Source: Bretschneidera sinensis (lineage: Eukaryota > Streptophyta > Magnoliopsida > Brassicales > Akaniaceae). Taken from it: a stretch of DNA of 64,000 nucleotides. Both the position numbers and the translations under genes were made by a program. The stretch spans positions 71,316,317 to 71,380,316 of the forward strand of contig CM043701.1 of the NCBI GenBank assembly GCA_023935145.1. Direction: 5' to 3'. The notes beneath the pieces are model-generated. The model was not told where the DNA came from. It did not search any database and saw only the letters and a program-made list of their open reading frames with translations. Positions 32,212-44,854 of this stretch are shown piece by piece (positions within the stretch are counted from its first letter, which is position 1; each line of letters begins with the position of its first letter).

Positions 32212-33250
32212 TTAAACAACCAAATGAGAAATATCATGATGAAGAACATTAATTAACCAAGGTGGAGAAGAATCAATCCAAACTTGGTGGCTTTCCACAT
32301 CCTTAGCAAACCTAGTAAGACCATGAGCTACCTTGTTACAATCTCTAGAAACTACCACAAATTTAAAATGCTCAAAATAGTAGAACATGCACTTGATGTC
32401 ATCTACCAACAATCCACACTTAGAGAGATCAAGTTGTTGTTCTGATACTAAGGCTTAAAGAACCATAAAATCGCCTTCAACTTGCACCTTCTAGAATTCC
32501 ATCTAGGTCGCAAATGTGAGAGCTTCTCAAGCAGCTATGGCTTCTACTATTAAAAGGTCTTTAACATGCTGAAAGGGGTGTGATGTCGCTGCCACAAAAG
32601 AGCCATATTCATCTCGTATAACAAAAACTGCCCCTCCCAAACCATAAGCAACAAATATCGCTCCATTAAAATTAAATTTTAACAAACCAGTATTAGAAGG
32701 ATTCCATTGATGTTGCTTCTCCTCCACCCATTTACCGCTGACCACTTGCATTGATTGGTATTCTAGTTGATATTCAGTAACAAATTCCACCACTTCTTGC
32801 CACAATTGACAATCTCTACCACATCTAACCTTGTTCATGTTTTCCCAAAGTGCCTAAGCCGCTATAAACAACATAGCTAAACGATCTCTATCCCATTTGT
32901 TAACTATATCATATAGCCACTCATACAAACCAAACTGAAGACAAGGATCAGTAACTAGGTCATCAAATAGAGCTGTCCATACCTGATTCACAAAATCACA
33001 AGCAATTAAAATATGCAATGATGATTCTCGTTCTCTCTTACAGATGAAACATACTTTTTCCACTTCAACTTCTCTCTTACTCAAGTAGTATTTGGTAGGA
33101 AGAATATTCTTCACCTATCGCTATGCAAAGAGTTTTATCTTAATGGGAGTCAGTAATTTCCAAATCATCTTCCACACCACATTACTTTGTGAGGAAGAGC
33201 TAGCACTTGACTTGTATCGAAAAGATTTATCTCGCACCTATGGGGTACCA
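32212..33250 (-). pseudogene. LINE-type zf-RVT and RNase H (RVT_3) pseudogene
   Basis: Minus-strand order: zf-RVT text (VWKMIWKLLTPIKIKLFA, then stops, then KNILPTKYYL and CFICKRERESSLHILIACDFVNQVW), a linker, then RNase H-like text (WNPSNTGLLKFNFNGAIF, GGAVFVIRDEYGSFVAA, VEAIAA, DCNKVAHGLTRFA, PPWL). This is the 3' end of a plant non-LTR retrotransposon or a domesticated relative. At least four frame breaks; the RT itself is absent. No poly-A tail or target duplication was identified. Confidence 0.75.
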
Positions 33251-33689
33251 CCCAAGTTCTGTCTCATTCACAACTCTGACTAAATACCTAAAGCTTCTCC
33301 CTCCCAAGTGATAGTGAGCGAGGGTGTGGATTGAAGTGATTCGACATATGGAAATTGAGTTTTAAATTTCACATACATAATCATTCTTTCAAAATAAAAT
33401 GACCGTGAGGTATCACGAAGAGCCTTTTCAAATGTTCAACTCCATACAAATCGATAGGTCAACCGAAAGGATTTTTTCGAAGGTTCATTTATATAGAGTC
33501 GTCACTTGATTTTAAAGGTACAAGAAACCTAGCTATTGGTTAAATTAAATAGAGAAATAGATTTTCACTTTGGGTAAGCGAGGGGAAGGTTAAGAGAGAA
33601 CACTATGAAACAAGATTAAAATCAAGAATCATATGGAACCATGAAACAAGGAAAAAACTATGGTACAACTTCTTTTGCTATACCCAAAA
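33251..33689. other. Spacer, no gene seen
   Basis: Holds a GAGTCGTCACTTGATTTTAAAGG sequence (near 33495-33520) of a type common in plant LTRs, so it may be older retroelement debris. No reading frame. Confidence 0.4.
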
Positions 33690-35487
33690 ATCTGAGCTTA
33701 ATATCTAAAGTCATTCCCTTCGAAGAAGGATGAATAAAAGAGGGGACAGATCAAAGTCGGATGGTATATAGAAGGATTATAACCTACTAAGTCCAACATA
33801 ACCCTTTATGAGTAGTAAGGGGGATCCCAAGGAAGGCACACTTTTAAGTGTTAGACTTCATATTTTCATCTTACTGTATGTGGCGTTAGGCCTTACTGAG
33901 GGACATTTTCTGAGGGACGTATCATCTAAGCACAAAGCAAATACAACAGGTAACTTGGAGTCGCCATTTGACCTTTAAAAGGGTCAAAATTCCTTATCAC
34001 TGGTTTGCAAGAGACTCGGGGTAAGAGATTGGGGTATGAGAGAAAAAAGAATTAAAGCTTCCCTTCTCTCCTTGGTCGAAACCTAGCCCTTGTGTTCTTG
34101 GAAAAATATTTAATAATTGAATTACACTATTTTTGCTATACACTAAACATGCATGCATACTCAATTGCAATTATATGAAACAAAAATTATATCAACCAAG
34201 AAATATCAATCATCTATGAAATCAATTTAAACATCCAAACTATATAATTGACGAGAATATAACCTAAAAACAGAAGAAAAAAAACACATGATAGTGTAAA
34301 AGGGAATAACCATCAATAATAATAAAAAAATATTAAAAAATCGCGAAATTGAAAAAATCCAATTAGGTCCACTGTTTGGGTCCAGGAGGGACCCAAACCT
34401 AATTCTTACCATGTTAATTGGCCTCAGAGAGGATTCGATCGACTCCCTTGGTGTTTTCTGGCAATTTCGGGTTTTTATGCTTTTTTATGTTTTCAACAAG
34501 TTTTAATCTATTTTGAACAACATGAAACTATGCAAAATCATAATCTAAATGACATGTGAATATGCAAACATTCCTAAAAATATCATTTCTATATGACATG
34601 CAATTTTACTTAATTATATCTAAGATGCAAGACCCTGATCTACATGACATGTGATTTTTGTATGCAAACCTAGAACATATTTCTTCAAGACATATAAAGA
34701 TAAATTTTGGATCCATGTGAATTTCCACGTGTGGTGTGGATTGTCCTTAAATTATAGAAGTTGTGCGTTTGATGGATGAACACACATAAGAATTTGAATT
34801 TGATTCAAGAATTGGTGGAAAAGAACAAGTTTTTGGTGTTTTTCAGGTTTTGGTGGAGGCTAGGTTTATGGGAAAAAGAATTGTGTGAAATTTTGTAGGT
34901 TTTTTTGGGAATGATTTAGGGTTTATGAGAGGAGTAAAATATCTAGAAATTTTGAAGGTGTTAAGGTTTTAGAGATCTTTTTATTTTAACTTATTTCAGT
35001 AGTTGCAACTTGTGTTTTTGGTGTTTGTAAGGGGGTATATATAGGAATGGGTTTTCTTAGTGTCCAAGCCATCTCGTAGGAGTAAGAAAACTAATCGTAC
35101 CCAAAATAGTACTGTTTGTGGGATTAGGACACGCAAAATAGACAAAAAAAGATGGAAAAGGAAAATTGAGAGGTGGCGTGCCCGAGGTCATATCTCGAAC
35201 CTTACTGGCTAAGTCTGGAGCCCAATTGGCCGACCCTAAGGCCCAACTGGTCAGCTCTTGGACTCAACCGGTCGGTTGGATCCTATTTTTTCGGTTTTGT
35301 TTCGTTTTCACCCATTTTGGTGTTTTTTTGTCCTTTTTGGTGTGATTTGAGTCTATTTAACCAATTTTTGTTCAAACCAAATTTTCTACAATTTATTCAT
35401 CTATATTTAGAATCTTAGGACCAACGTTTTATCATCGAGCCCACGCGTAGTTTGTTATAATATTTGAAAAGAAATTGAATGTCTACA
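33690..35487 (-). repeat. LTR-like repeat, copy A
   Basis: Similar over its length to copy B (42820-44568). Shared landmarks are CACTTTTAAGTG, GAGTCGCCATTTGACCTT, AGAGATTGGGGTA and the end GAAATT(G/A)A(A/G)TGTCTACA. Read on the minus strand it begins TGTAGACA, a usual LTR start. U3-like text near 35200-35280 holds CAATTGGCC, CAACTGGTC and CAACCGGTCGG words. No internal domain or PBS adjoins, so it is a solo LTR or a non-autonomous element; the inner edge is uncertain. Confidence 0.55.
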
Positions 35488-35865
35488 ATTTGGCTCCTTT
35501 TGATTGAGCTTCTCCGTAAGTGAAAATTAAAGGCTATGAGAGACCACAATTTCATTGCAAATATAATAATGATAAAGTGTAATGCATCCAAGTATGAACA
35601 GAAACATGCAATGGGGAAAAGCAATGCATCATGGGAATATCCATGATAGTGATGCATACCTGGTTGTGATGGAGTCTGTTTCCATCACTTTGGTGTCGTG
35701 CAACTCTGTTTGAGATTTTGTGAAGAACTTTCTTTGAGTTTTGCTTCCACTGGGGATTTTGAGGACTTTATGATTGACGATTTTTTAAATGATTTTTGGT
35801 GTTGAACGCCTATTTAAAGGACTTTATAGTTTACATATGTTTAAAAGAATTTTGTTTAGAAACAA
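35488..35865. other. Spacer, no gene seen
   Basis: No recognisable frame or repeat. It joins LTR-like copy A to the minisatellite and may be part of the same element. Confidence 0.4.
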
Positions 35866-36488
35866 GGGCTTACAATAATGCCTCAAAGGGCTTACAATGA
35901 TGCCTCAAAGAAAAAAGGGCTTACAATGATGCCTTAAATGAAAGAAAAATGGCTTACAATAACACCTTAGGAAATGAGGGCTTACAATGATGCCTAAAGA
36001 GAATAAGTGCTTACAATGATGCCTTGAGAAAATGAGCGTTTACAATGATGCCTTCAAAAAATGAGGGCTTATAATGATGCCTCAAAGGAACAAAGGCTTA
36101 CAATGATGCCTTGGAGGGCTTACAATGATGCCTTGGGAAAACGATGGCTTACAATGATGCCTCAAAGGAACAAGGGCATACAATGATGTCTTGGGAAAAC
36201 AATGGCTTACAATGATGCCCCAAAAGAATAAGTGCTTACAATGATACCTTGGGAAAATAAGGGCTTACAATGATATCTCAAAGGAATAAAGGCTTACAAT
36301 GACGCATTGGGAGAACAAAGGCTTACAATGATGCCTCAAAGGAACAAGGTCTTATCATAATGCCTTAGGAGAACGAGGGCTTACAATGATGTCTAAAAAG
36401 ATCACGACTTTATAATAATACCTCGGGAGAAAACGAGGGCTTACCATAATTCTTTGAGAGAAGACAATGGCTTACCATAATGCCTCAC
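35866..36488. repeat. Minisatellite, 22 copies of a GGCTTACAATGATGCC unit
   Basis: By eye 22 copies, each 22-34 bp, with core GGGCTTACAATGATGCC. Tails alternate between TCAAAGGAACAA and TTGGGAAAACGA types in the middle copies, giving a dimeric higher-order unit of about 58 bp. Copies at both ends are more diverged (TTACCATAAT at the right), as expected for an array kept uniform by unequal exchange in its centre. No coding frame. Confidence 0.9.
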
Positions 36489-36962
36489 GAGTATCATATG
36501 CCATTTTTGTCCGGGTATATATAATTTTTTTTTTAAAAAGGAACAAAAAAATAAAGAAAGATAAAGGGGTGAAAAAATAAAAAAAAGAGAAAAAATATAA
36601 AAATAAATAATTTAGACCAAAACCAAATTATTATTAGTTGGGCATAATAGGATATATTGACTTTATTAATAAACTTGTTTCTAAACCAAGAAACTCATTT
36701 CTCAAATAAACAAAATCCACTTCATAAAGCCCCATCATAACTTGAACCGAAAAACCAAACACAAAGAGAGCCCTAAACTAGTGCCAACCCAAGTCAATTG
36801 CTATAAACCTAAGCCCAATCTAACTCAAGTACCTAAGGTATCTACAAGACACCGTTACTCTCGGGCTCTCTTTCTCTCCTCTCACGCCAAATTCTGTTAC
36901 AATTAACTATAGATCTCGGAATCCACAAACAACACACCACTCACACCAACACTATCTCACTA
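36489..36962. other. A-rich spacer, no gene seen
   Basis: Starts with a T9/A-rich run at 36525-36610, then ordinary AT-rich sequence. No gene or repeat recognised. Confidence 0.5.
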
Positions 36963-37094
36963 GATGTTGGTATCACTTGGTTGGGATTTAGGCAAGTTTA
37001 TCAGGTTGCTTAAATCTCTTCAAAGCTATTTTTTGCCTTGAAGAGATTCAAGCAAGTTGAAGAGATAAGGTTGCTTAAATCCCAGTCAAACATC
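36963..37094. repeat. Imperfect foldback (inverted repeat) of about 130 bp
   Basis: The left arm (36963-37026, GATGTT...GGGATTTAGGCAA...AAATCTCTTCAAAG) pairs with the right arm (37033-37094, CTTGAAGAGATT...TTGCTTAAATCCCAGTCAAACATC) with small gaps and a loop of about 8-10 bases (TATTTTTTG). It could be a miniature foldback element or an RNA hairpin source. No target duplication was identified. Confidence 0.6.
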
Positions 37095-40000
37095 GCCATA
37101 AGAGAAATAAATGAAAAACAAACACAAAGAGAAATTTGTTTTCTTTCGAGTTTCTTGGCTTTCAAACACCCATTTCCCATCTTTTTCTACACCAAAAACT
37201 AGAAAAAATCAATTAAGGGGAGAGCTCAGTTGATAAGGAGGGCTTTCGTTTTCAAGAAAGTGGGAGGTTGCGAGAAAATTTTCTCTTAGATTCTCTCATC
37301 CTAAACACCCGATTTCAGTTAAAAATACTATAAAGGGAGTAAGAATTGAAGAAAAAAAGTGAGAGCTTAATTTTAATTCATACAGAGATAGAGAGAAGGA
37401 GAGGGGATTTTCCATCAATTTTCTCTCTTGCTAAACACCCCCGAATCACTCTCATTTTCCTCCGTTGAATTCCCAAAAAAGAACCAAAGAGCTTTCTCTT
37501 TCTCCCACCAGCACGTCGCACCGCTGTTATCATCTTCTCATGGCCAAAACCCACCACTTCCTCTCTTGTTGCAAACCCAACCGTGCCAACAACCTCCACC
37601 ATTGCTCCACCAGTTGCGCGCTTTGTCATCCTTAGTGGTGGATCCAAAATTTTTTGCTAGCGAGGACGACATATATACACATAATAAACTGTAAATATAA
37701 ATATATATTTTAAGAAAATAAAAACTTGCTCACTTAGGCACAAGTTAGTATTGTGGCTTAAACTCTCTTTATCACAATGCCTCTTAGTCTTTTGTGACAC
37801 ATAAATATAATTTTTTTGGGGTATTTTAAATTTTTTCTTTGTTTTTTACTCCAAAAATAAGTGATCAAGAATCAACCCCACGCACAGCTGACAATGCAAG
37901 GGGCATGCGTGGCTGATTGTGGTGGAATTATATCACCGCGATTTGACGGTTTGGTAAATATGATCATTTTTGGGTCGGTGGTGGTGGTGATTTTCGATAA
38001 TACTCGTCGAAAAAGTGCAGATTGACACATAAACATTTGTTTGGAGAAGATTTCTTTTTTTTCTTAGAAGATAAAAAGTTTCACACATACACTCAAAGTT
38101 TTTTATTTAAAAAAATTTACATTAAGATTAGATAAATTTTAATACCTGTGATGGCTGTTTATTTACTTTAACGGAGATAAATTTAAAAATATATAATATT
38201 GTCTTTATAAAAAAAAATTAAGTGGGGGTGGATAACCCATTACGCCTTGTGGATATGATAGGATCTGCCCCCAATCATCCCCAACATTGCACCAATGATC
38301 CTGACCCAACAAAGCTGCGAGCTCCATTGTAGCACCACTATAGAAAGGGGCCAAAAAATCCAATAGCCCCATCATCATCTCCATCATCGATTTACTGTTT
38401 CTGCATCTTTCGGTTCAAATAGCTGTTGAATGAGAAACAAAGTTTCGGTTGTTAACAGTTACAGCTTCTAAAAATTTTCCTCAGCATTTGGGCATTTCAT
38501 TTTCATTAATTCTTGTGTAAAACATGAAGGTTAGAGAATATGTGATCTAGTTAAACGAGTTTTAAAATTTAGAATAGTGAGTTAATGTTGATACTTCTGT
38601 AGCTTCCCTGTACGATGGTGATTTCTGTGAATTAATAATGCTTGTGGCTCGTGATTTAGTTTAAAATATGAATGAACATCTCCCTTTAGATTCACTTGTT
38701 GGGTAGACTGAATCATTTTGGTTAGGACCTGTACTAGATTATTAGTTAACTGGCCAAGAGATTCAAGAAATTTGGTGCAATTAATGAATTGGTCTTGAAA
38801 AATCCCATCCATTGCTGTTTATTGAAGGAAAATTTGATGTCAGATGGTGCCAGTTGTGATATGGTTTTGGTTGTTTTTTCTTGCAGTTGATGTCACTTCA
38901 ATTATGTTGAACACTAGAATATTTCTTGTAAGTCAGTGAATGCATTGGTTGATTTCATTACTGAAAAATCTATTTGGGGTTAATTTGGTTCTATAGATTT
39001 TTTTTCTTTCTTTTTTTTTTAACTGAGAAAAAGCATAAAAAGTGAAGATAAAAAGAATTTGATTAAGAGCTGGGTTTAGGTTTTAACCTATTGCTTATTT
39101 CTTTATTGTTAGGTGAGAAACAGAACTGATATAAAATATAATATGTGGTGAAAATCATTAAAAGAAAAAGGGGTAAACAAATATAAAAAAGAGCAATAAT
39201 GAAAAGAAAAATTAAATAAAAGGATTGAGAAACATGGGGCTAGATGTTAGAAAATTGTACACTTACATGATTGAAGTTTATGTGAGCATTTTGGAATTAT
39301 GAAAATATGGGTTGCCTGCTACTTGATTTGATTGGGCCATAAAGCCCATTTGTTGGTTTCTAATGGGTTTCCTTGAAGTGTGTTAGGTCCTTAGGATATG
39401 GACTGCATGCTACTTAGTTTTATAATTTTAGGACTGAAAAATTTGCCATTTGGTAAATTGTAAATGAGCCATAAGGCCCTAAAGGGTGAGAAATGAGAGC
39501 AAATTTTGTATGTAACCCTTTGGTACAATGATGCGATTTTGTAATACCTGCTCCATTTTCATTCAAGAGTTATGTGTTTTCATGCCTCTTTAAGACCCCA
39601 AAAAATTAACAAATTCCTTTTCTTAGGAATACATACAAGATTTGTCACTACAAAAAGGATAATGTTAACCCCACGATTAACTACTTCATTTACGAATTTT
39701 ATAGTAATATAAATACATGTCGTACCGAAATGGAACTTGTAACTTGCTATTCTTTGCCTAGTAGGCAAAGATTTACCTTTGCGGGAAAGATGATTCATTA
39801 GGATCCAATTTCGTTCCAAAATTTTGAACGGTCATGTGTGCGTTCCGATGACGAATCTTTGGTCTCAATATGCTAAGAATTGGTAAATTTGGAGGTTTGA
39901 ATTCAATTTTGGAATATAACCAATCGCAAACCATTTTTATTCAATCCACTAAATCAACCTTAAGCTCAAATCAATTAGGCCATATTTGATTTCACCAAAT

Positions 40001-40228
40001 TCAAGCCTAAAACCTTCAATTCATTTTTGGCTTTACACAAAATCACTAAAGCTCATTGATTTTTGTTAGCCCAAAACACTTTTGGCCCAAAATTCAAGCC
40101 TAAAAGACCATTCAATTTTGTGAGTAAATTTCCAATTTCACCTGTCGCATAACATCTTTTGATTGGTTTCACTTTTCAAGAAAAGCTCTATCTTTTGCAC
40201 CAAAATTTGTTTCTTCATTTCTCTCATC
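37095..40228. other. Gene-poor intergenic region
   Basis: About 3.1 kb. Two pieces of text near 37300 and 37435 share CTAAACACCC, a word seen at ends of small plant DNA elements, but boundaries could not be fixed. Open frames near 37378-37694 and 38205-38387 have no recognised domain. The rest is AT-rich with no feature seen. Confidence 0.45.
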
Positions 40229-41150
40229 CTTACGACCGGCCATGTGTGTGGAAAAAGAAGAAGTTTATTTCTCCTCTTTTGCCTTGTTAAATAGAAATTT
40301 TCTTTTTAAGCTCTCAATCTTTCCCATGTATCAAAGTCCCATTTTCTACATAAATAAAATGCACTTTCTCTCCTCATCATGACCGACCATGTGTGTGGAA
40401 AAAGAAGAAGTTTTCTTTTCCCTTGTTTCAATTTTAAATGGACATTTCCTTTGTAAGCTCCCCTTCTTTCCTATGTGTTAAATTCCACATTTTTATCACA
40501 TAAAAACAACTTTTCTTTTTCTCATGGCCGACAATATGTGTGCCATAAGAAGAAGTTTTCTTTTTCTCTTTTTGCTTTGTTATGTGGACATTTCCTTTGT
40601 AAGCTCTCATCTTTTCTCATGCGTCAAAATTCACCTTTCCTCCATAAAAAAAACACCTTTTCTCTATAGAAAACTATACCCCTTCTCCATAAAAAAAAAT
40701 ATATTTCATCCATAAAAAACTGCACTTTTTCTTCTTCTCATGGTCGGCCATGTGTGCCATAAGAAGAAATTTTTTTCTTCCATTTTTTCCTTGTTAAATG
40801 AACATTTCCTTTGTAAGCTATCACCCTTTTCCATGTGTCAAAGTCCACATTATCTACCTAAAAAATTGCTCCATACCACCCTCCAAGAACTGGTCACCAA
40901 AGAGGAAGTCTTCCTCTACTTTTTTGCTTTGTTTAACGCACCCTTACATTTCTAGCTTTCACAATTTTCACTTAAAAAATTACATCTTTTCCTCCCTCCA
41001 TGACCGGCCACTAAAGAGAGGAAGTCTTCCTTATCTTTTTTTGCTTTGTTAAGCACACCCTTCTATTTCTAGCTTTCATATTTTCACCTCAAAACTTGCA
41101 CCCCTCTTTCGTTCATCTTCTTGGCCGACCTACCCTCTTTCTTTTCATTA
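40229..41150. repeat. Decayed tandem repeat, unit roughly 120-215 bp
   Basis: A module with GACCGGCCATGTGTG(T)GG, AAGAAGAAG, CTTTGTTAAATGGACATTTCC and TTTGTAAGCTC recurs. Copies start near 40232, 40381, 40526, 40742, 40881, 41003 and 41123. Copies 1-4 keep the CCATGTGTG word; the later ones replace it with CACCAAAGAGGAAG. Spacings are irregular. The region is pyrimidine-rich and non-coding, and runs up to a TATA-like site at 41184. Confidence 0.7.
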
Positions 41151-41183
41151 TTTTTGTTGTTTTTTCATCCACATAGGCAACTC

Positions 41184-42819
41184 ACCTTTCTCCTATAAAT
41201 ACCCCCATGCTAACACAAAGAAAAGGGGTAGATCATAACAAAAAAAGAAGAAATAAGAATAACAATAGAGAGAAGCATTGAGAGAGAAAAGAAAGAAGCA
41301 TAGTAAAGAGAGAAGAACATACAAAAAGAAAGAAAAGAGTGGAAAGTGAAACAAAAAATAAGAACAAGAGAGAAATTCATCAAACCGGCCATACATTTAC
41401 AAATGATTTTATAATCTGTAATCAAACCAACCCTTCATTTAAGTTATGGACTTGAGATCGAGATATATATGATTAAATAATTAAAGTTTAACAGTAATTT
41501 CATACCTTAGGTTTATTAGCGGCATTGCATGAAGGAATGATTGAATTGCATAGTAACTAATAATTGAAGGTTCACATTAAATTCATATTGTTTGGGTAGT
41601 CGTGATATACTGCTAGGTCTAAATCATGACTTGTAGAAGCCCTTAAGAATTAATTATAATTAATTTTTAATTAAAGGGAGAATTAAAAGGAGTTTGAATT
41701 CAAATTTAAAATTAAAATGTGTTTTAATTAATTGGAAGATGTACAATTGTTATGTAAAAGTTATAACATACTACCAGCACGATATTGAACTTAAAGTGAG
41801 ATAGACAATAGGGCAATAGCAAGATTAAGGAAACTAGAGGGCCAATAGAGGGATTTATAGGAATTAAATTAAACCATAGGTTTAACTATAATTCTAGAAA
41901 TCCTAGAACTTTTAAGTGGAAAGATCTATGTAAATGATTTCTATTTGATAGAAACCCTAACATAATTATTGAGGATTAAAATCAGATCTTATTCTCTCTT
42001 TCTCTCTAAGAAAAATCTCAAAAATTCTAGAGCTAGCACTCAAGAATTTCAGCCACCTCTAGTTACTCCTCCATGGGTGATGTTCGACATCTTCTCGAAA
42101 TATCCTCGTTCTTGGTTATCCGTATGGATACGCTTAGAGGGTGGACACTTGAATGACTCATGAACTTGTTTTCAAAAGTTCAATAGAAATCTCCATCAAT
42201 CAAAGGTTTAAATCTTTAACCTTCTATGGATATTAATCATCTCATTCTCATATATTCATAGAGAGTTTTCTATATTAAGTTTATGAGTATGAAAATTTTT
42301 AAATTTTTTCTATGTTTCTATCATAGTAGACTTATAATGGTTTTAAAGCTAACTCTATGGATTATTAGAATGAGTTTAATTCTATTGTTATGGTTTCACT
42401 AGATCTGATCTTAGAATTTTGTAGATTGAAAATTCAAAAAAATTTAGAATAGGGTTTATGAATCCTTAGGTCAAGAAAATTCAAGAAATTGCTTCTATTA
42501 GTGAACCGCCTAAACCTGAACCCCCTAAATTTTTTTTAAAAAAAAAAATTCCAAGAACTTTAAAGGGAAGAAAAATCTTCAAGAATAATGATAAGAATAA
42601 AAAGGTGAAATATTATTACTATTAAAATTTGGTCGCTACAAATCAAACTGTCGTGAAAAGAAAAATGATAAAAAAAGCAAAATTTGGAGGATTTGAAGAT
42701 ATAATTTTTGTTGTATCAAAATATCTTTTAGCTTATATTCATGATACTACTTAGTAGGCGGATTATGCATCGTCTCGTTGTAGGTACCACTCCTTTCCTC
42801 CTTACCCATTACTTCAGGC
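41184..42819 (+). other. TATA-like site and possible LTR-type leader, no gene
   Basis: CCTATAAATACCCCCATG near 41192-41209 is a good plant TATA context. It follows the pyrimidine-rich repeat and is followed by 1.4 kb without a long frame, ending near TTGGTCGCTACA at 42630-42641. This could be the promoter half of a large LTR (repeat, TATA, R-U5), but no PBS, matching LTR or target duplication was found. Confidence 0.35.
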
Positions 42820-44568
42820 TTAATACCTAAGGTCATTCCATTCAAAGAAAGATTAATAAGCGAGAGGGCAAAACTCTTATTGAGTAGTAAGGGGCTGCCA
42901 TAGAGAGTGCACTTTTAAGTGCTAGACTTGTAAGCTCAACATCTTATTGTTTGTGACATTAGGCCTTTTAAGGGACATTTTTTGCGGAACAGTCGGGGGT
43001 GAGTATTTTAAGCACAAAGCAGAGGCAGTGAGTAAATTTAGAGTCGCCATTTGACCTTAAAGGGAATAAAAATCCCTTATTATTAGTATGCGAGGGATTT
43101 ATAATAAGAGATTGGGGTACGAGAGAAGAAGGATTTAAAGTTTCTGCCTCACCTAGGTCAAAATCTAGCCATCGTGTTATTGGAAAAATGTTTAATAAAT
43201 AACTGTGACTATTTTTACAACACACTAAACATACAAGTATTCTTAATCACAATTTGGCAAAACATCGATTATGTCAACCAAACTTAGGATAACAACCATG
43301 AATTAAGATAAGTTAATCATCAAAATATATAAGAAATTACCCAAAAAACAAAAACACATACTTAAGTACTAAATAATCGAAATAGAGTAAAAAACACATA
43401 ATTGGAAATTCTTCGTCTGGTGAACTAATTGTGTTAGACTCGATCCCAAACCTTAAGTGACCGATTGGCACTAGTGAGGAGCTGATTGACTGCACTAGTG
43501 CTAGTTATAGTCTTTTATGATTTTCAACATAAAATTCGGTTGTGAACAACTTTGATTTGATTTGATTCGATTCGATTCATACTAAAACTTGTAAAACCTA
43601 ATCTAAATAACATGTGAGCATGTAAGCAATCCTAAAAATATTATTTCAATGTGACATATGAATTCTTATGAAAAACCCTAATCTAAGTGACATAAGGAAA
43701 TTGGATGCAATCTTAGAACATGCTTTTGTAAAATAAATCTACATGACATTTGATTAATCTAAATCATGGAGGCTTAAAATAATCAATAATCATGTTCTTA
43801 AGTTTAACAAAGAAACTTTAAATTACTAACATTTTCTTTCCAATCTCTCAACATATTAGTTCCTAAGTTCGTATGAGTGTTCCACATGTGGTGTGGATTG
43901 CCATCAATGATTGCAAGAACTTTGGATTTGATCACAAGTGCTGGTTTAGGTTTGGTGAATATATAGGAAAAAGTAGGGTTTATGGATGTTTTGTTTGTAT
44001 AAGATTATGAGAATTTGATGTTGTTTGTGGGAGATTTAGGGTTTTTGGAAAGATAAATATCGCTGGAAATTTTAAGAACTATTTAGGTTTAGAGATTTCT
44101 AGATTTCAGCTTATGTTTGTGTGTTTTTGGTGTTGTAGTTAAAAGGGTTTATAAAGGAAAATAGGGAGTTAGGGATTTTGATAATGGATAGTTAAGGTAA
44201 ATTGGATTTGATCCAATCGTAATGAAAAGTTTCTTGTTAGATTATAAAAATCTAAGTTTCAGTGGACCTAAGTAGATTTTTGGACCAAAACAGGAACTTC
44301 TGGAAGGTTAGGACATAGGTTTGGAAAACTAAGGCGGTGCAGCCGATCGGATCTTGGGTCCACTCAATCGGCTAGGCTCTGATTTTAGGTTTTTCGGTTC
44401 CCGTTTTGGTTCAGTTTAAGTTTGTTCAATTTTGATTTATCAAATTTTGCTTAAAAAACAATTTCTCATATTTTATTCATCCATTTTATGCATCTTGAGA
44501 CCAACGTATCATCATTGGACTTTGTTTGTAGTTTGTTCTAATATTTGACACGAAATTAAGTGTCTACA
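42820..44568 (-). repeat. LTR-like repeat, copy B
   Basis: Diverged relative of copy A (33690-35487), same orientation, ending TGTCTACA at 44568. It contains CAGCCGATCGGATC and CAATCGGCTAGG words near 44340-44385 in the U3-like part. At 44569 it abuts plus-strand copia protease sequence, so that boundary is an insertion or recombination point. Confidence 0.55.
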
Positions 44569-44569
44569 C

Positions 44570-44852
44570 TCACCATGTGTCAAAGTCGAGAAATAGTTTT
44601 ATTGATATAAAAAAGGTCAAACCCAATGATCATCGTGTGTACATGGGTAACAACACCTATTGTGATGTTTTGGGTGTTTAAATTGTGAAGATAATGATAC
44701 TTGGAGAGAGAAACCTCTACTTGATTGATGTATTATTTGCACCCACCATGAGGCGCAACCTACTTTTAATCCCTCACTTAGGTGAGAAGGGATTTAAGGT
44801 GTGTTTCTGTTTAAGAAAAGTTTCAATTGGGAAACATGGTAGAATTCTCATT
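44570..44852 (+). pseudogene. Ty1/copia protease fragment, plus strand
   Basis: The plus frame reads HHVSKSRNSFIDIKKVKPND, VYMGNNTYCDVLGV, a stop, then LYLIDVLFAPTMRRNLLLIPHLGEKGF. This is the region from just after the catalytic DSG to the end of a copia protease. The DSG itself is cut off on the left by LTR-like copy B; on the right, after GKHGRI, it runs into minus-strand Athila gag sequence at about 44853. Confidence 0.75.
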
Positions 44853-44854
44853 TA

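Noticed and set aside
35866..36488. Regularly spaced repeat resembling a CRISPR array
   Set aside because: The spacers are short, related to each other and alternate in two types, and the context is a plant genome; it is a minisatellite.
38205..38387. Minus-strand open frame with MMEMMMGLLDFLAPF text
   Set aside because: Short, low-complexity start from CAT repeats, no homology recognised and no neighbouring exon.
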